Positions 54,406 to 62,941 of a DNA stretch of 64,000 nt are shown piece by piece. Below the pieces are notes generated by a model. The model saw only the letters and a program-made list of their open reading frames with translations. It had not been told where the DNA came from and did not search any database. Source of the DNA: Mycolicibacterium monacense (GTDB lineage: Bacteria > Actinomycetota > Actinomycetes > Mycobacteriales > Mycobacteriaceae); contig NZ_AP022617.1 in the NCBI RefSeq assembly GCF_010731575.1, positions 1,550,001 through 1,614,000 of the forward strand, written 5' to 3'. How positions within the stretch are numbered: the stretch's first letter is position 1; each line of letters begins with the position of its first letter. Both the position numbers and the translations under genes were made by a program.

Positions 54406-55617
54406 GTGCGCGGTCGCGTGGCACGGAACGCATTCGCTTTCGGAAGTGCGGGACTTTTGGCGCTCGCGCTCGGCGCCTGCAGTCAATCGACACCCGAAGA
54501 GGAAGCGGCGCAGACGAATCTGAAGATCGTCGAGCAGGTCCAGATCGACGAGAACGGCGCGGAGGTCAAGGCCGCCGAAGGAGCCGCCCCGGCGGATCCC
54601 GCCGGTGACGGCAAGGCGACCTGCCCACCGCTGTCGATCGCGATGGCCGGGGCGCTCAACGGCCCGGACGCGGCCCTGGGCATCAACATCAAGAACGGTG
54701 TGCAGCTCGCCGTCGACAAGCACAACGCGGCCAACCCCGGCTGCCAGGTCCAGCTCAAGACGTTCGACACCGAGGGTGACCCGCAGAAGGCCAGCGCGAT
54801 CGCCCCGCAGATCGTCGACGACCAGTACACGATCGGCCTTGTCGGCCCGGCCTTCTCGGGTGAGACCAACGCCACCGGCGACGTGTTCAACCAGGCCGGC
54901 CTGGTCGCGGCCACCGCCTCGGCCACCAACGTCACGCTGTCGGAGAAGGGGTGGCGGACGTTCTTCCGCGGCCTGGCCAACGACGGTGTGCAGGGCCCGT
55001 CGGTCGCCAACTATCTGAAGAACACGCTCGGTCACCAGAAGGTGTGCGTCGTCGACGACAGCACCGACTACGGCCTGGGCCTGGCTCAGGCGGTCCGCGA
55101 AACCCTCGGGCCCGTCGCCGATCCGGCGTGCAACATCTCGGTGAAGAAGGGCGACAAGGACTTCTCCGCCGCCGTCACCCAGGTCAAGGGAGCGAGCCCG
55201 CAGTCGGTGTTCTTCAGCGGCTACTACGCCGAGGCGGCGCCGTTCGTCCAGCAGCTCAAGGACGGCGGTTTCGAGGGCACGTTCGTCAGCGCCGACGGCA
55301 CCAAGGATCCGGAGTTCGTCAAGCAGGCCGGTGAGGCGTCCAAGGACGCGTTGCTGTCGTGCCCGTGCGGCCCGGCCACCGGCGGCTTCGCCGACGAGTA
55401 CAACCAGAAGTTCGGCCAGGAGCCCGGCACCTACAGCACCGAGGGCTACGACCTGGGCACCATCCTGGTCAAGGGCATCGATTCCGGGGCCATCACCCGC
55501 CAGGCGCTGCTGGACTACGTGCGCAACTACAACGGCCAGGGTGTGGCGCGCAACTATCAGTGGACACCGCAGGGTGAGCTCACCACCACCCTGATCTGGA
55601 TGTACAAGGTCCAGTGA
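54406..55617 (+). CDS. livJ: Branched-chain amino-acid ABC transporter substrate-binding lipoprotein
   Basis: 403 residues. Lipobox ALGAC (Cys about 25), then a LivJ-type periplasmic-binding domain with IAMAGALNGPDAALGINIKNGVQLAVD and VGPAFSGETNATGDVFNQAGLV. GTG at 54406 has AGGAGGTG 6 nt upstream. It delivers Leu/Ile/Val or similar amino acids to LivHM. A strong hairpin follows, separating it from livH. The 134-bp upstream gap has a CAACAC-N13-GTGTTG inverted repeat (54293-54317) and a TATGTT hexamer near 54320. Confidence 0.92.
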   Translation: MRGRVARNAFAFGSAGLLALALGACSQSTPEEEAAQTNLKIVEQVQIDENGAEVKAAEGAAPADPAGDGKATCPPLSIAMAGALNGPDAALGINIKNGVQLAVDKHNAANPGCQVQLKTFDTEGDPQKASAIAPQIVDDQYTIGLVGPAFSGETNATGDVFNQAGLVAATASATNVTLSEKGWRTFFRGLANDGVQGPSVANYLKNTLGHQKVCVVDDSTDYGLGLAQAVRETLGPVADPACNISVKKGDKDFSAAVTQVKGASPQSVFFSGYYAEAAPFVQQLKDGGFEGTFVSADGTKDPEFVKQAGEASKDALLSCPCGPATGGFADEYNQKFGQEPGTYSTEGYDLGTILVKGIDSGAITRQALLDYVRNYNGQGVARNYQWTPQGELTTTLIWMYKVQ

Positions 55618-55630
55618 TCGACTAGGCGAG

Positions 55631-55660
55631 ACGCGTCCGAACCAGTTGGCTCGGACGCGT
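55631..55660 (+). terminator. Hairpin between livJ and livH
   Basis: ACGCGTCCGA-N10-TCGGACGCGT, a perfect 10-bp stem extendable to 13 with a G-U, followed by TTCGTTT. The loop itself holds CCAGTTGG. It is 13 bp after the livJ stop and 41 bp before livH, so it probably lowers expression of the membrane genes relative to the binding protein. Confidence 0.75.
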
Positions 55661-55701
55661 TTCGTTTAGCACTCCCACCGCGCGAGGAGCCCACCGCACC
55701 G

Positions 55702-56739
55702 ATGATCGCCGAGTGCGTCGACCAGTACGCCTGTCTGGCGGCGAATATCAGCTTCAACCTGGAGGGCCTGCGAAACGGCTTCTGGCAGTTGACGATCGAC
55801 GGATTGTCCTGGGGCGCCATCTACGCCCTGGTGGCGGTCGGTTACACGCTGGTGTTCGGCGTGCTGCGGCTGATCAACTTCGCGCACTCCGAGATCTTCA
55901 TGCTGGGGATGTTCGGCGCGTACTTCTGCCTCGACTTCATCCTGGGATTCACCCCGTCCGGCAATGCCTACAACAAGGGCATCGCGCTGACGGTGCTGTA
56001 CCTGGTGATCGCGATGCTGTTCGCGATGCTGGTGTCCGGATCGGCGGCCGTCGGTCTCGAGGCGGTGGCCTACCGGCCGCTGCGAAGACGCGGGGCGCGG
56101 CCGCTGACATTCCTCATCACCGCCATCGGCATGTCGTTCGTGCTGCAGGAATTCGTCCACTTCATCCTGCCGAAGATCATCAAGGGTTACGGCGGCAGCA
56201 ACGCCCAGCAGCCGATCACGCTGGTGCAACCCAAGACCCAGTTCGAGATCTTCGGCGCGTCGGTCTCCAACATCACGCTGGTCATCATCGGGGCGGCCCT
56301 GCTCTTCGCGCTGCTGACCGACATCGCCATCAACCGCACCAAGTTCGGACGCGGCATCCGCGCGGTGGCGCAGGATCCGAACACCGCGACCCTGATGGGG
56401 GTGTCCCGGGAACGGGTGATCATGCTGACGTTCATGATCGGCGGTCTGCTGGCCGGGGCCGCGGCGCTGCTCTACACCCTCAAGGTGCCGCAGGGCATCA
56501 TCTACTCCGGCGGTTTTCTGCTCGGTATCAAGGCGTTCTCCGCCGCGGTGCTCGGCGGCATCGGCAACCTGCGCGGTGCGCTGCTCGGCGGGCTCATCCT
56601 GGGTGTCATGGAGAACTACGGGCAGGCGGTGTTCGGTACCCAGTGGCGTGACGTCGTCGCCTTCGTCCTGCTGGTTCTGGTCCTGCTCTTCCGCCCCACC
56701 GGCATACTCGGTGAGAGCCTCGGGAAGGCGCGGGTATGA
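55702..56739 (+). CDS. livH: Branched-chain amino-acid ABC transporter permease LivH
   Basis: 345 residues with about nine membrane helices. Motifs: IDGLSWGAIYALVAVGYTLVFGVLRLINFAHSEIFMLG and GRGIRAVAQDPNTATLMGVSRERVIMLTFMIGG (the EAA-like loop). ATG 55702 follows the livJ hairpin. The end overlaps livM (ATGA). Confidence 0.93.
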   Translation: MIAECVDQYACLAANISFNLEGLRNGFWQLTIDGLSWGAIYALVAVGYTLVFGVLRLINFAHSEIFMLGMFGAYFCLDFILGFTPSGNAYNKGIALTVLYLVIAMLFAMLVSGSAAVGLEAVAYRPLRRRGARPLTFLITAIGMSFVLQEFVHFILPKIIKGYGGSNAQQPITLVQPKTQFEIFGASVSNITLVIIGAALLFALLTDIAINRTKFGRGIRAVAQDPNTATLMGVSRERVIMLTFMIGGLLAGAAALLYTLKVPQGIIYSGGFLLGIKAFSAAVLGGIGNLRGALLGGLILGVMENYGQAVFGTQWRDVVAFVLLVLVLLFRPTGILGESLGKARV

Positions 56740-58016
56740 GCGGTCAACGGGCGAACGTGTGGCAGGCGCTCGTCATGCGCGTGCGGGCCGTGTGGGCGGT
56801 CCTCGTCGAGCGCACGCGACCGGTGTGGGAACGGTTGCGTCCGGTGTGGAGGCGGGTCCTTCGCACCCGTGACCGCCTGCGCGAGTGGTGGGCGAACCTG
56901 ACCCGGGTCCAGAAGTGGGTGGTCGGCGCCGTCGTCTTCCTGGCGATCGGGCTGCTGCCCATCTTCACGCCGTCATGGCTGGACACCCCCGGTATCAGCT
57001 TCGGCGGCACCATGGCTCAGTTCGCTATGGTCGCGATCATCGCGATCGGCCTCAATGTCGTTGTGGGACAGGCCGGCCTACTCGATCTCGGCTATGTCGG
57101 CTTCTACGCGGTCGGCGCCTACACCGTCGCTCTGCTGACCAGTCCCAGCAGCCCGTGGAACCAGGCCGGTCCCGGCGGCTGGTTCACCACCGACTGGGCG
57201 TGGCTGGCGTGTGTGCCGCTGGCGATGGCCGTGACGGCGCTCGCCGGACTCATCCTGGGCACGCCGACACTGCGGTTGCGCGGTGACTACCTGGCGATCG
57301 TCACCCTCGGATTCGGGGAGATCATCCGCCTGCTCGCCGACAACCTCTCCGATGTCACCAACGGGCCTCGCGGCCTCAACGAGGTCGAGTACCCCCGGGT
57401 GGGGGAGAGTGAGCGGCTCCCCGAAGGCGTGTTCTCCCGGGCCAACTCGACGGGGGAGGCGAACTACGGCACCTGGTGGTTCTGGCTGGGCCTGCTGCTC
57501 ATCGTCGGGATCCTGCTGCTGGTCGGCAACCTCGAACGCAGCAGGGTCGGCCGGGCGTGGGTGGCGGTGCGCGAGGACGAGGACGCCGCGGAGGTCATGG
57601 GGGTCAACACCTTCCGCTTCAAACTCTGGGCGTTCGTGATCGGCGCCGCGATCGGCGGACTGTCCGGGGCGCTGTACGCCGGCCAGGTCCAGTACGTGGC
57701 GCCACCGACGTTCAACATCATCAACTCGATGCTGTTCCTGTGTGCGGTCGTCCTCGGCGGGCAGGGCAACAAGCTGGGCGTGATCTTCGGTGCATTCATC
57801 ATCGTCTACCTGCCGAATCGCCTTCTCGGCGTTCACTTCCTGGGCATCAACCTCGGCGACCTGAAGTATCTGTTCTTCGGCCTGGCCCTGGTGGTGTTGA
57901 TGATCTTCCGCCCGCAGGGGCTGTTCCCGGCGCGTCAGCAACTGCTCGCCTACGGCAGGGCCGCACGTGACATGTTGCGCCGCGCGCCCGGCGAGAACGA
58001 GGGGGCGATGCGATGA
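56736..58016 (+). CDS. livM: Branched-chain amino-acid ABC transporter permease LivM
   Basis: 426 residues. The LivM core (about 70-400) has VGQAGLLDLGYVGFYAVGAYTVAL and GRAWVAVREDEDAAEVMGVNTFRFKLWAF. It has an unusual N-terminal extension of about 60 residues, very rich in Arg/Trp/Val (VWERLRPVWRRVLRTRDRL), before the first helix. ATG overlaps livH; the end overlaps livG. Confidence 0.93.
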   Translation: MSGQRANVWQALVMRVRAVWAVLVERTRPVWERLRPVWRRVLRTRDRLREWWANLTRVQKWVVGAVVFLAIGLLPIFTPSWLDTPGISFGGTMAQFAMVAIIAIGLNVVVGQAGLLDLGYVGFYAVGAYTVALLTSPSSPWNQAGPGGWFTTDWAWLACVPLAMAVTALAGLILGTPTLRLRGDYLAIVTLGFGEIIRLLADNLSDVTNGPRGLNEVEYPRVGESERLPEGVFSRANSTGEANYGTWWFWLGLLLIVGILLLVGNLERSRVGRAWVAVREDEDAAEVMGVNTFRFKLWAFVIGAAIGGLSGALYAGQVQYVAPPTFNIINSMLFLCAVVLGGQGNKLGVIFGAFIIVYLPNRLLGVHFLGINLGDLKYLFFGLALVVLMIFRPQGLFPARQQLLAYGRAARDMLRRAPGENEGAMR

Positions 58017-58840
58017 CGATCGAGGACCTCGCCGGTGTGCACCGGGAGATCGCGGCGGCCGAGGGCGAGACGCTGCTGCAGACCCACGACCTCACCGTGA
58101 AGTTCGGCGGGTTGACCGCGCTGGATTCGGTGACCTTCGGCATCAGGCGCGGGGAGATCCTCGGGCTGATCGGACCGAACGGCGCGGGCAAGACCACCTG
58201 CTTCAACGCCATCACCGGTGTCTACCGGCCCAGTTCGGGTTCGGTGACCTTCGACGGTAAACCGCTCGGCCGCATCAAACGCCACCAGATCACCCGCCGC
58301 GGCATCGCCCGGACGTTCCAGAACATCCGGCTGTTCGGCGAGATGACGGCGCTGGAGAACGTCATGGTCGGCACCGACGCCCGGCACCTGACCTCGGTGC
58401 CCGGCGCGCTGGTCCGCACGCCGCGCCATCGCCGGGAGGAGAAGTCGGCGATCGAGCGGTCGGCGGCGCTGCTCCATTTCGTCGGCATCGCACACCGCGG
58501 TGAGGAGAAGGCGAAGAACCTTCCCTACGGCGATCAGCGGCGGCTCGAGATCGCCCGCGCGCTCGCCACCGAACCCAAGCTGCTGTGCCTCGACGAACCC
58601 GCGGCCGGCTTCAACCCCGCGGAGAAGGCGGCGCTGATCGACCTGATCCGCAAGATCCGCGACGACGGATACACCGTGCTGCTCATCGAACACGACATGC
58701 GGCTGGTGATGGGTGTGACCGACCGGATCGTCGTCCTGGAGTTCGGGCGCAAGATCGCCGACGGACTGCCTGCCGAGATCCGCGAGGACCCCAAGGTCAT
58801 CGCCGCCTACCTGGGAGTGCCTGATGACGAAATCGGTTGA
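58013..58840 (+). CDS. livG: Branched-chain amino-acid ABC transporter ATPase LivG
   Basis: 275 residues. Walker A GPNGAGKTTCFN, Q-loop GIARTFQNIRLF, signature LPYGDQRRLEIARALA and Walker B LLCLDEPAAGFNPAE, the classic LivG pattern. ATGA overlap with livM; 17-bp overlap with livF. Confidence 0.95.
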   Translation: MTIEDLAGVHREIAAAEGETLLQTHDLTVKFGGLTALDSVTFGIRRGEILGLIGPNGAGKTTCFNAITGVYRPSSGSVTFDGKPLGRIKRHQITRRGIARTFQNIRLFGEMTALENVMVGTDARHLTSVPGALVRTPRHRREEKSAIERSAALLHFVGIAHRGEEKAKNLPYGDQRRLEIARALATEPKLLCLDEPAAGFNPAEKAALIDLIRKIRDDGYTVLLIEHDMRLVMGVTDRIVVLEFGRKIADGLPAEIREDPKVIAAYLGVPDDEIG

Positions 58841-59567
58841 GGACCGCAAGGTCCTGCTCGAGGTCCGCGACATCGTCGTGCACTACGGCCGGATCCGGGC
58901 GCTGCACGGGGTGTCGCTGAAGGTGCACGAAGGCGAACTGGTCACGCTGCTGGGGTCCAACGGTGCGGGTAAGACCACGATGATGCGGGCGATCTCGGGG
59001 CTGCGTCCGCTCACGTCGGGATCGGTGTGGTTCGACGGCAGGGACATCTCTCGTGTGAAGGCGCACCGCCGGGTGACCGACGGGCTGATCCAGGCGCCGG
59101 AGGGCCGCGGTGTCTTCCCCGGTATGACGGTCACCGAGAATCTCGAGATGGGCTGCTACGCGCGGAAATTCGACACCAAGGCCGAGCATCGTGAGCAGTT
59201 GGACTGGGTGTTCGAGACGTTCCCGCGGCTGGCGGAGCGGCGTTCCCAGGTGGGAGGGACGCTGTCGGGCGGCGAACAGCAGATGCTGGCGATCGGGCGG
59301 GCGTTGATGGCGCGGCCGAAGGTACTGCTGCTCGACGAACCGTCGATGGGCCTTGCCCCGATGGTGATCTCGCAGATTTTCAAGATCATCGCCGACATCA
59401 ACTCCCGGGGCACGACGGTGCTGCTGGTGGAGCAGAACGCGCAGCAGGCACTGTCACGCTCCGATCGGGCGTACATCCTCGAGACCGGGGAGGTCACCCG
59501 CACCGGAAACGCGCGGGAACTGCTGCACGACGACAGCGTTCGCGCGGCCTACCTGGGTGTCGCCTGA
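58824..59567 (+). CDS. livF: Branched-chain amino-acid ABC transporter ATPase LivF
   Basis: 247 residues. Walker A LGSNGAGKTTMMR, signature LSGGEQQMLAIGRALM and Walker B VLLLDEPSMGLAPM; APEGRGVFPGMTVTENLEMG is typical of LivF. It completes the transporter. ATG 58824 lies inside the livG end. Confidence 0.95.
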   Translation: MTKSVEDRKVLLEVRDIVVHYGRIRALHGVSLKVHEGELVTLLGSNGAGKTTMMRAISGLRPLTSGSVWFDGRDISRVKAHRRVTDGLIQAPEGRGVFPGMTVTENLEMGCYARKFDTKAEHREQLDWVFETFPRLAERRSQVGGTLSGGEQQMLAIGRALMARPKVLLLDEPSMGLAPMVISQIFKIIADINSRGTTVLLVEQNAQQALSRSDRAYILETGEVTRTGNARELLHDDSVRAAYLGVA

Positions 59568-59588
59568 CCCGTTGTCCGCCGAGACTCG

Positions 59589-60788
59589 CTAACGGGCGAC
59601 GACCACCGACGAGCCGTGGCCGAACAGACCCTGGTTGGCGGTGACGCCGACCTTGGCGCCCTCGACCTGCCGGCCGGTGGCCTGACCCTTGAGCTGCCAG
59701 GTCAATTCGCAGACCTGGGCGATCGCCTGGGCGGGAATGGCCTCACCGAAACACGCCAGCCCGCCGGACGGGTTGACCGGGATCCGGCCGCCGATCGTCG
59801 TCGCCCCGCTGCGCAGCAGGGCCTCGGCTTCGCCTTTCGGGCACAGGCCCAGGTGTTCGTACCAGTCGAGTTCCAGGGCGGTGGACAGGTCGTAGACCTC
59901 GGCGACGCTCAGATCCTCCGGCCCGATCCCGGCTTCGGCGTAGGCCGCGTCGAGGATCTGGTCCTTGAACACCCGCTCGGGTGCCGGCACCACCGCCGTG
60001 GAATCGGTTGCGATATCGGGCAATTCGGGCAGGTGCTGCGGGTACTGCGGAGTCTGCAGGCTCACCGCACGCACCGAGGGCACACCCTCGACCGATCCGA
60101 GGTGCTTCTCGGCGAACGACCTGCTGGCCACGATCAGCGCCGCCGCGCCGTCCGACGTCGCGCAGATGTCCAGCAGTCGGAGCGGATCCGACACCACCGG
60201 GCTGGCCAGGACGTCCTCGACGGAGGATTCCTTGCGGTAGCGGGCGTTCGGGTTGTCCAGGCCGTGGCGGGCGTTCTTGACCTTCACCTGGGCGAAATCC
60301 TCGAGGGTCGCGCCGTACAGGTCCATCCGCCGGCGCGCGAGCATCGCGAAGTAGACGGTGTTGGTCGCGCCGATGAGGTGGAAGCGCTGCCAGTCGGGGT
60401 CGTTCTTGCGTTCGCCGCCGACGGGGGCGAAGAACCCCTTCGGGGTCGTGTCCGCGCCGATCACCAGCGCGACATCGCAGAATCCGGCGAGGATCTGTGC
60501 GCGGGCGCTCTGCAGGGCCTGCGATCCGCTGGCGCACGCGGCGTAGCTCGAGGTGACGGGCACGCCGTTCCAGCCCAGCTTCTGGGCGAACGTCGACCCG
60601 GCGACGAAGCCGGGGTATCCGTTGCGGATGGTGTCGGCGCCGGCCACCAGCTGGATCTGGCGCCAGTCCAGGCCGGCCTCGGCCAGCGCGGCGCGGGCGG
60701 CCACCACGCCGTACTCGGTGAAGTCACGGCCCCATTTGCCCCAGGGGTGCATACCCGCTCCGAGGATGTAGACGGGTTCGGGGCTCAT
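59589..60788 (-). CDS. ltp: Thiolase-fold lipid-transfer protein
   Basis: 399 residues, SCP-x/thiolase type. The N-terminal YILGAGMHPWGKWGRDFTEYG and YAACASGSQALQSAR (Cys of the thiolase site) and the C-terminal NPSGGLACFGEAIPAQA and NQGLFGHGSSVVV are present. Such proteins act with DUF35 partners in steroid or lipid side-chain degradation (aldolase or thiolase role). ATG 60788 overlaps the DUF35 gene by 4 bp. Matches Rv1627c by place. Confidence 0.9.
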   Translation of the reverse strand: MSPEPVYILGAGMHPWGKWGRDFTEYGVVAARAALAEAGLDWRQIQLVAGADTIRNGYPGFVAGSTFAQKLGWNGVPVTSSYAACASGSQALQSARAQILAGFCDVALVIGADTTPKGFFAPVGGERKNDPDWQRFHLIGATNTVYFAMLARRRMDLYGATLEDFAQVKVKNARHGLDNPNARYRKESSVEDVLASPVVSDPLRLLDICATSDGAAALIVASRSFAEKHLGSVEGVPSVRAVSLQTPQYPQHLPELPDIATDSTAVVPAPERVFKDQILDAAYAEAGIGPEDLSVAEVYDLSTALELDWYEHLGLCPKGEAEALLRSGATTIGGRIPVNPSGGLACFGEAIPAQAIAQVCELTWQLKGQATGRQVEGAKVGVTANQGLFGHGSSVVVAR

Positions 60789-61252
60789 CGGGCTCGACCC
60801 TCCCCGCTCCTCGCGTCCGCGATCCGCCACGCGTAGACGATCCGGTCGACGCCGTCGTCGTCGGTGTAGAGCGGCATCGTGGTCAGCTCCATCTCCATGC
60901 CGACCTTCAGATCGGCGGCGAGTGTCCCCTCGACCACTTTCCCGAGCACGATCAGACCCTCGTCGGCCAGTTCGACCGCGGCGACGGCGAAGGGCTCGAA
61001 CGGATCCGGTGACGGGTACGGCGGCGGCGGTGCGTACCGATTCTCGGTGTAGCTCCACAACTTTCCGCGCCGGGACAGCGGGACCTGCGCGAGGTCGTCG
61101 CCGTCGCAGGCGGGGTTGGGGCAGTTGTTCGCCCGCGGAGGGAAGACATAGGTTCCGCACTGATGGCACCTGCCGCCGATCAGATAGGCCTCACCGGACC
61201 CATCGGTGGCGAACCAGCCGTCGATCGCCGGTTGCGTGGAAGCTGCTGACAC
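60785..61252 (-). CDS. DUF35 OB-fold / zinc-ribbon partner protein
   Basis: 155 residues. Zinc ribbon CHQCGT...CPNPAC at about 29-49, then an OB-fold (GKLWSYTENRYAPPPPYP, VLGKVVEGTLAADLKVGMEMEL). DUF35 proteins form complexes with the thiolase next door and help bind acyl-CoA. GTG 61252. It overlaps the thiolase gene. Confidence 0.9.
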   Translation of the reverse strand: MSAASTQPAIDGWFATDGSGEAYLIGGRCHQCGTYVFPPRANNCPNPACDGDDLAQVPLSRRGKLWSYTENRYAPPPPYPSPDPFEPFAVAAVELADEGLIVLGKVVEGTLAADLKVGMEMELTTMPLYTDDDGVDRIVYAWRIADARSGEGRAR

Positions 61253-61298
61253 GCGGTCAGCGTACCCAGTGGACCGGCAAAACTGAAACGTGTTCCAG

Positions 61299-61970
61299 TC
61301 AGTGGGCGGCGGCGGCGAGCAGTATGCGCAGCAGATCGTCAGGGTTGTCGCGCATCAGATTGTGTTTGCCGTCGAGTTCGTGCACGGTCCACGCGGGATC
61401 GTCGCGCACGCGCTCATACGACCGCCGCATGGGTGATTGGCCGGGCCAGTTGAGCGCGTAGGCGTAGTCGCGCCGGCGGACGCCGTCCGCACCGCCGGCG
61501 AGGCGGATCGGCTGCAGCAGCGAGGCCAGCGGATGCGATGACGCACGGTCGTCGAAGAACGGCAGCGGCGGGACGCCGTAGCCGGTGTCGTCGACACCGA
61601 GATACCACTGCCGCTCGGCGTCATTGACCAGGTCCCAACAGGATTCGCCGTCTCGGGGGACCAGGGCGTCCAGGTACACCAGCGCGTCGACCCGGTCGGG
61701 CATCCGGTCGGCGACGGCGGTGATGACCATGCCGCCGTAGCTGTGTCCGACGAGCACCAGATCGTCGTCGGGCATGGCGGCCACAGCCTCGCACATGTCG
61801 GTGATGTGGGTGTCGAGATTCACCCCCGCATGAGCGAGGTGCGCTCGCTCGGCGACGCCGGTGAGGGTGTGGGCGTCGGCGCGGTGTCCGCGGTTGCGCA
61901 GCGCACCGACGAGATCGTCGAAACACCACGCGCCGTGGCAGGCGCCGGGAATGAGAACGAAGGTGGCCAT
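61299..61970 (-). CDS. Alpha/beta hydrolase (esterase-like)
   Basis: 223 residues. Opens ATFVLIPGACHGAWCFDDLV; the nucleophile elbow is LVGHSYGGMV, and the catalytic His is in ELDGKHNLMRDNP. It resembles plant-type/EstC esterases and the small hydrolases of aromatic degradation. ATG 61970 chosen; longer frames cross into the divergent LysR gene region. Regulation by the LysR neighbour is likely. Confidence 0.85.
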   Translation of the reverse strand: MATFVLIPGACHGAWCFDDLVGALRNRGHRADAHTLTGVAERAHLAHAGVNLDTHITDMCEAVAAMPDDDLVLVGHSYGGMVITAVADRMPDRVDALVYLDALVPRDGESCWDLVNDAERQWYLGVDDTGYGVPPLPFFDDRASSHPLASLLQPIRLAGGADGVRRRDYAYALNWPGQSPMRRSYERVRDDPAWTVHELDGKHNLMRDNPDDLLRILLAAAAH

Positions 61971-62019
61971 GGATTTCACGCTGCCCGCGTGAGATTCATA
62001 AGTCCAATACATGTCCGAA

Positions 62020-62033
62020 CACAAACTATTGTG
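62020..62033. promoter_or_regulatory. Palindrome between the hydrolase and LysR genes
   Basis: CACAA-ACTA-TTGTG, a perfect 5+5 inverted repeat. It overlaps TATTGT (62027-62032), a likely lysR -10 placed 8 nt before the ATG. It is a candidate LysR-type binding site. Confidence 0.5.
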
Positions 62034-62040
62034 ATCGCTT

Positions 62041-62931
62041 ATGGAACTGCGGCAGCTCGAGTACTTCGTCGCCGTCGCCGAGGAGGCCAACTTCACCCGG
62101 GCGGCGCGGCGGGTTCATGTCGCGCAACCGGCGGTCAGCGCTCAGATCGCCCGCCTGGAGCGCGAACTGGGCCAACCGCTGCTGGACCGGTCGCACCGGC
62201 AGGTGCGACTGACGGGGGCGGGTGAGGCCGTCCTGCCGCACGCACGGGCGGCGCTCGCCGCGGTCACGGATGTGCGCACGGCCGTCGACGACTTGACGGA
62301 CCTCGTCCGAGGAGCGGTGTCGATCGGCACCGTCACCGCGCACAACGTCGACATGCCGGCGATGCTGGCCGCATTCCACCGCGCCCACCCCGCGGTCGAG
62401 ATCACGCTGAGCACCGCCGACTCCGAATCGCTGGTGGACGGTGTGCGGACCGGCCGCCTCGATCTGGCCATCGCCTCCGTCGGCTCCGGTGAAGTGCCCG
62501 ACGGTCTCGCGGTCGAGGTGACCACCGACGAGGCGATCGACGCGGCCGTCCACCTCGCAGATCCGTGGCGGAGACGGCGGTCGGTGCCGCTGGCCGCGCT
62601 CGCCGAGCGCACGCTGATCGCCCTACCGGTCGGGACGGGTATCCGCAGGCGGCTCGAGGAGGCGTTCACCGCGGCCGGTCTCACGCCACGGATCGCGTTC
62701 GAGGCCAGCACCCCGCAGGAGCTGGCCGACCTCGCCGCGCGCGGACTCGGGGTCGCCGTCGTCCCGCAGTCGCTGGCCCGCAACCGGGCCGACCTGCACG
62801 CGGTGTCGATCACTCCGCAGCTGCGCGGACGACTCGTGCTGGCGTGGCGAGCGAGCGGGCCGGTGAGCCCGGCGGCGCGGGTGCTCATCGGCATGGCCCG
62901 GGAGCACCTGCGTGTCGGCGGGGGTGCATAG
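62041..62931 (+). CDS. LysR-family transcriptional regulator
   Basis: 296 residues. N-terminal winged HTH MELRQLEYFVAVAEEANFTRAARRVHVAQPAVSAQIARLERELGQPLLDR (62041-62190) and a C-terminal substrate-binding-like domain. It is divergent from the esterase-like hydrolase, so that gene is a likely target. The inducer is unknown. ATG 62041; the mRNA is probably near-leaderless. Confidence 0.92.
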   Translation: MELRQLEYFVAVAEEANFTRAARRVHVAQPAVSAQIARLERELGQPLLDRSHRQVRLTGAGEAVLPHARAALAAVTDVRTAVDDLTDLVRGAVSIGTVTAHNVDMPAMLAAFHRAHPAVEITLSTADSESLVDGVRTGRLDLAIASVGSGEVPDGLAVEVTTDEAIDAAVHLADPWRRRRSVPLAALAERTLIALPVGTGIRRRLEEAFTAAGLTPRIAFEASTPQELADLAARGLGVAVVPQSLARNRADLHAVSITPQLRGRLVLAWRASGPVSPAARVLIGMAREHLRVGGGA

Positions 62932-62941
62932 AGTTGAGCCC

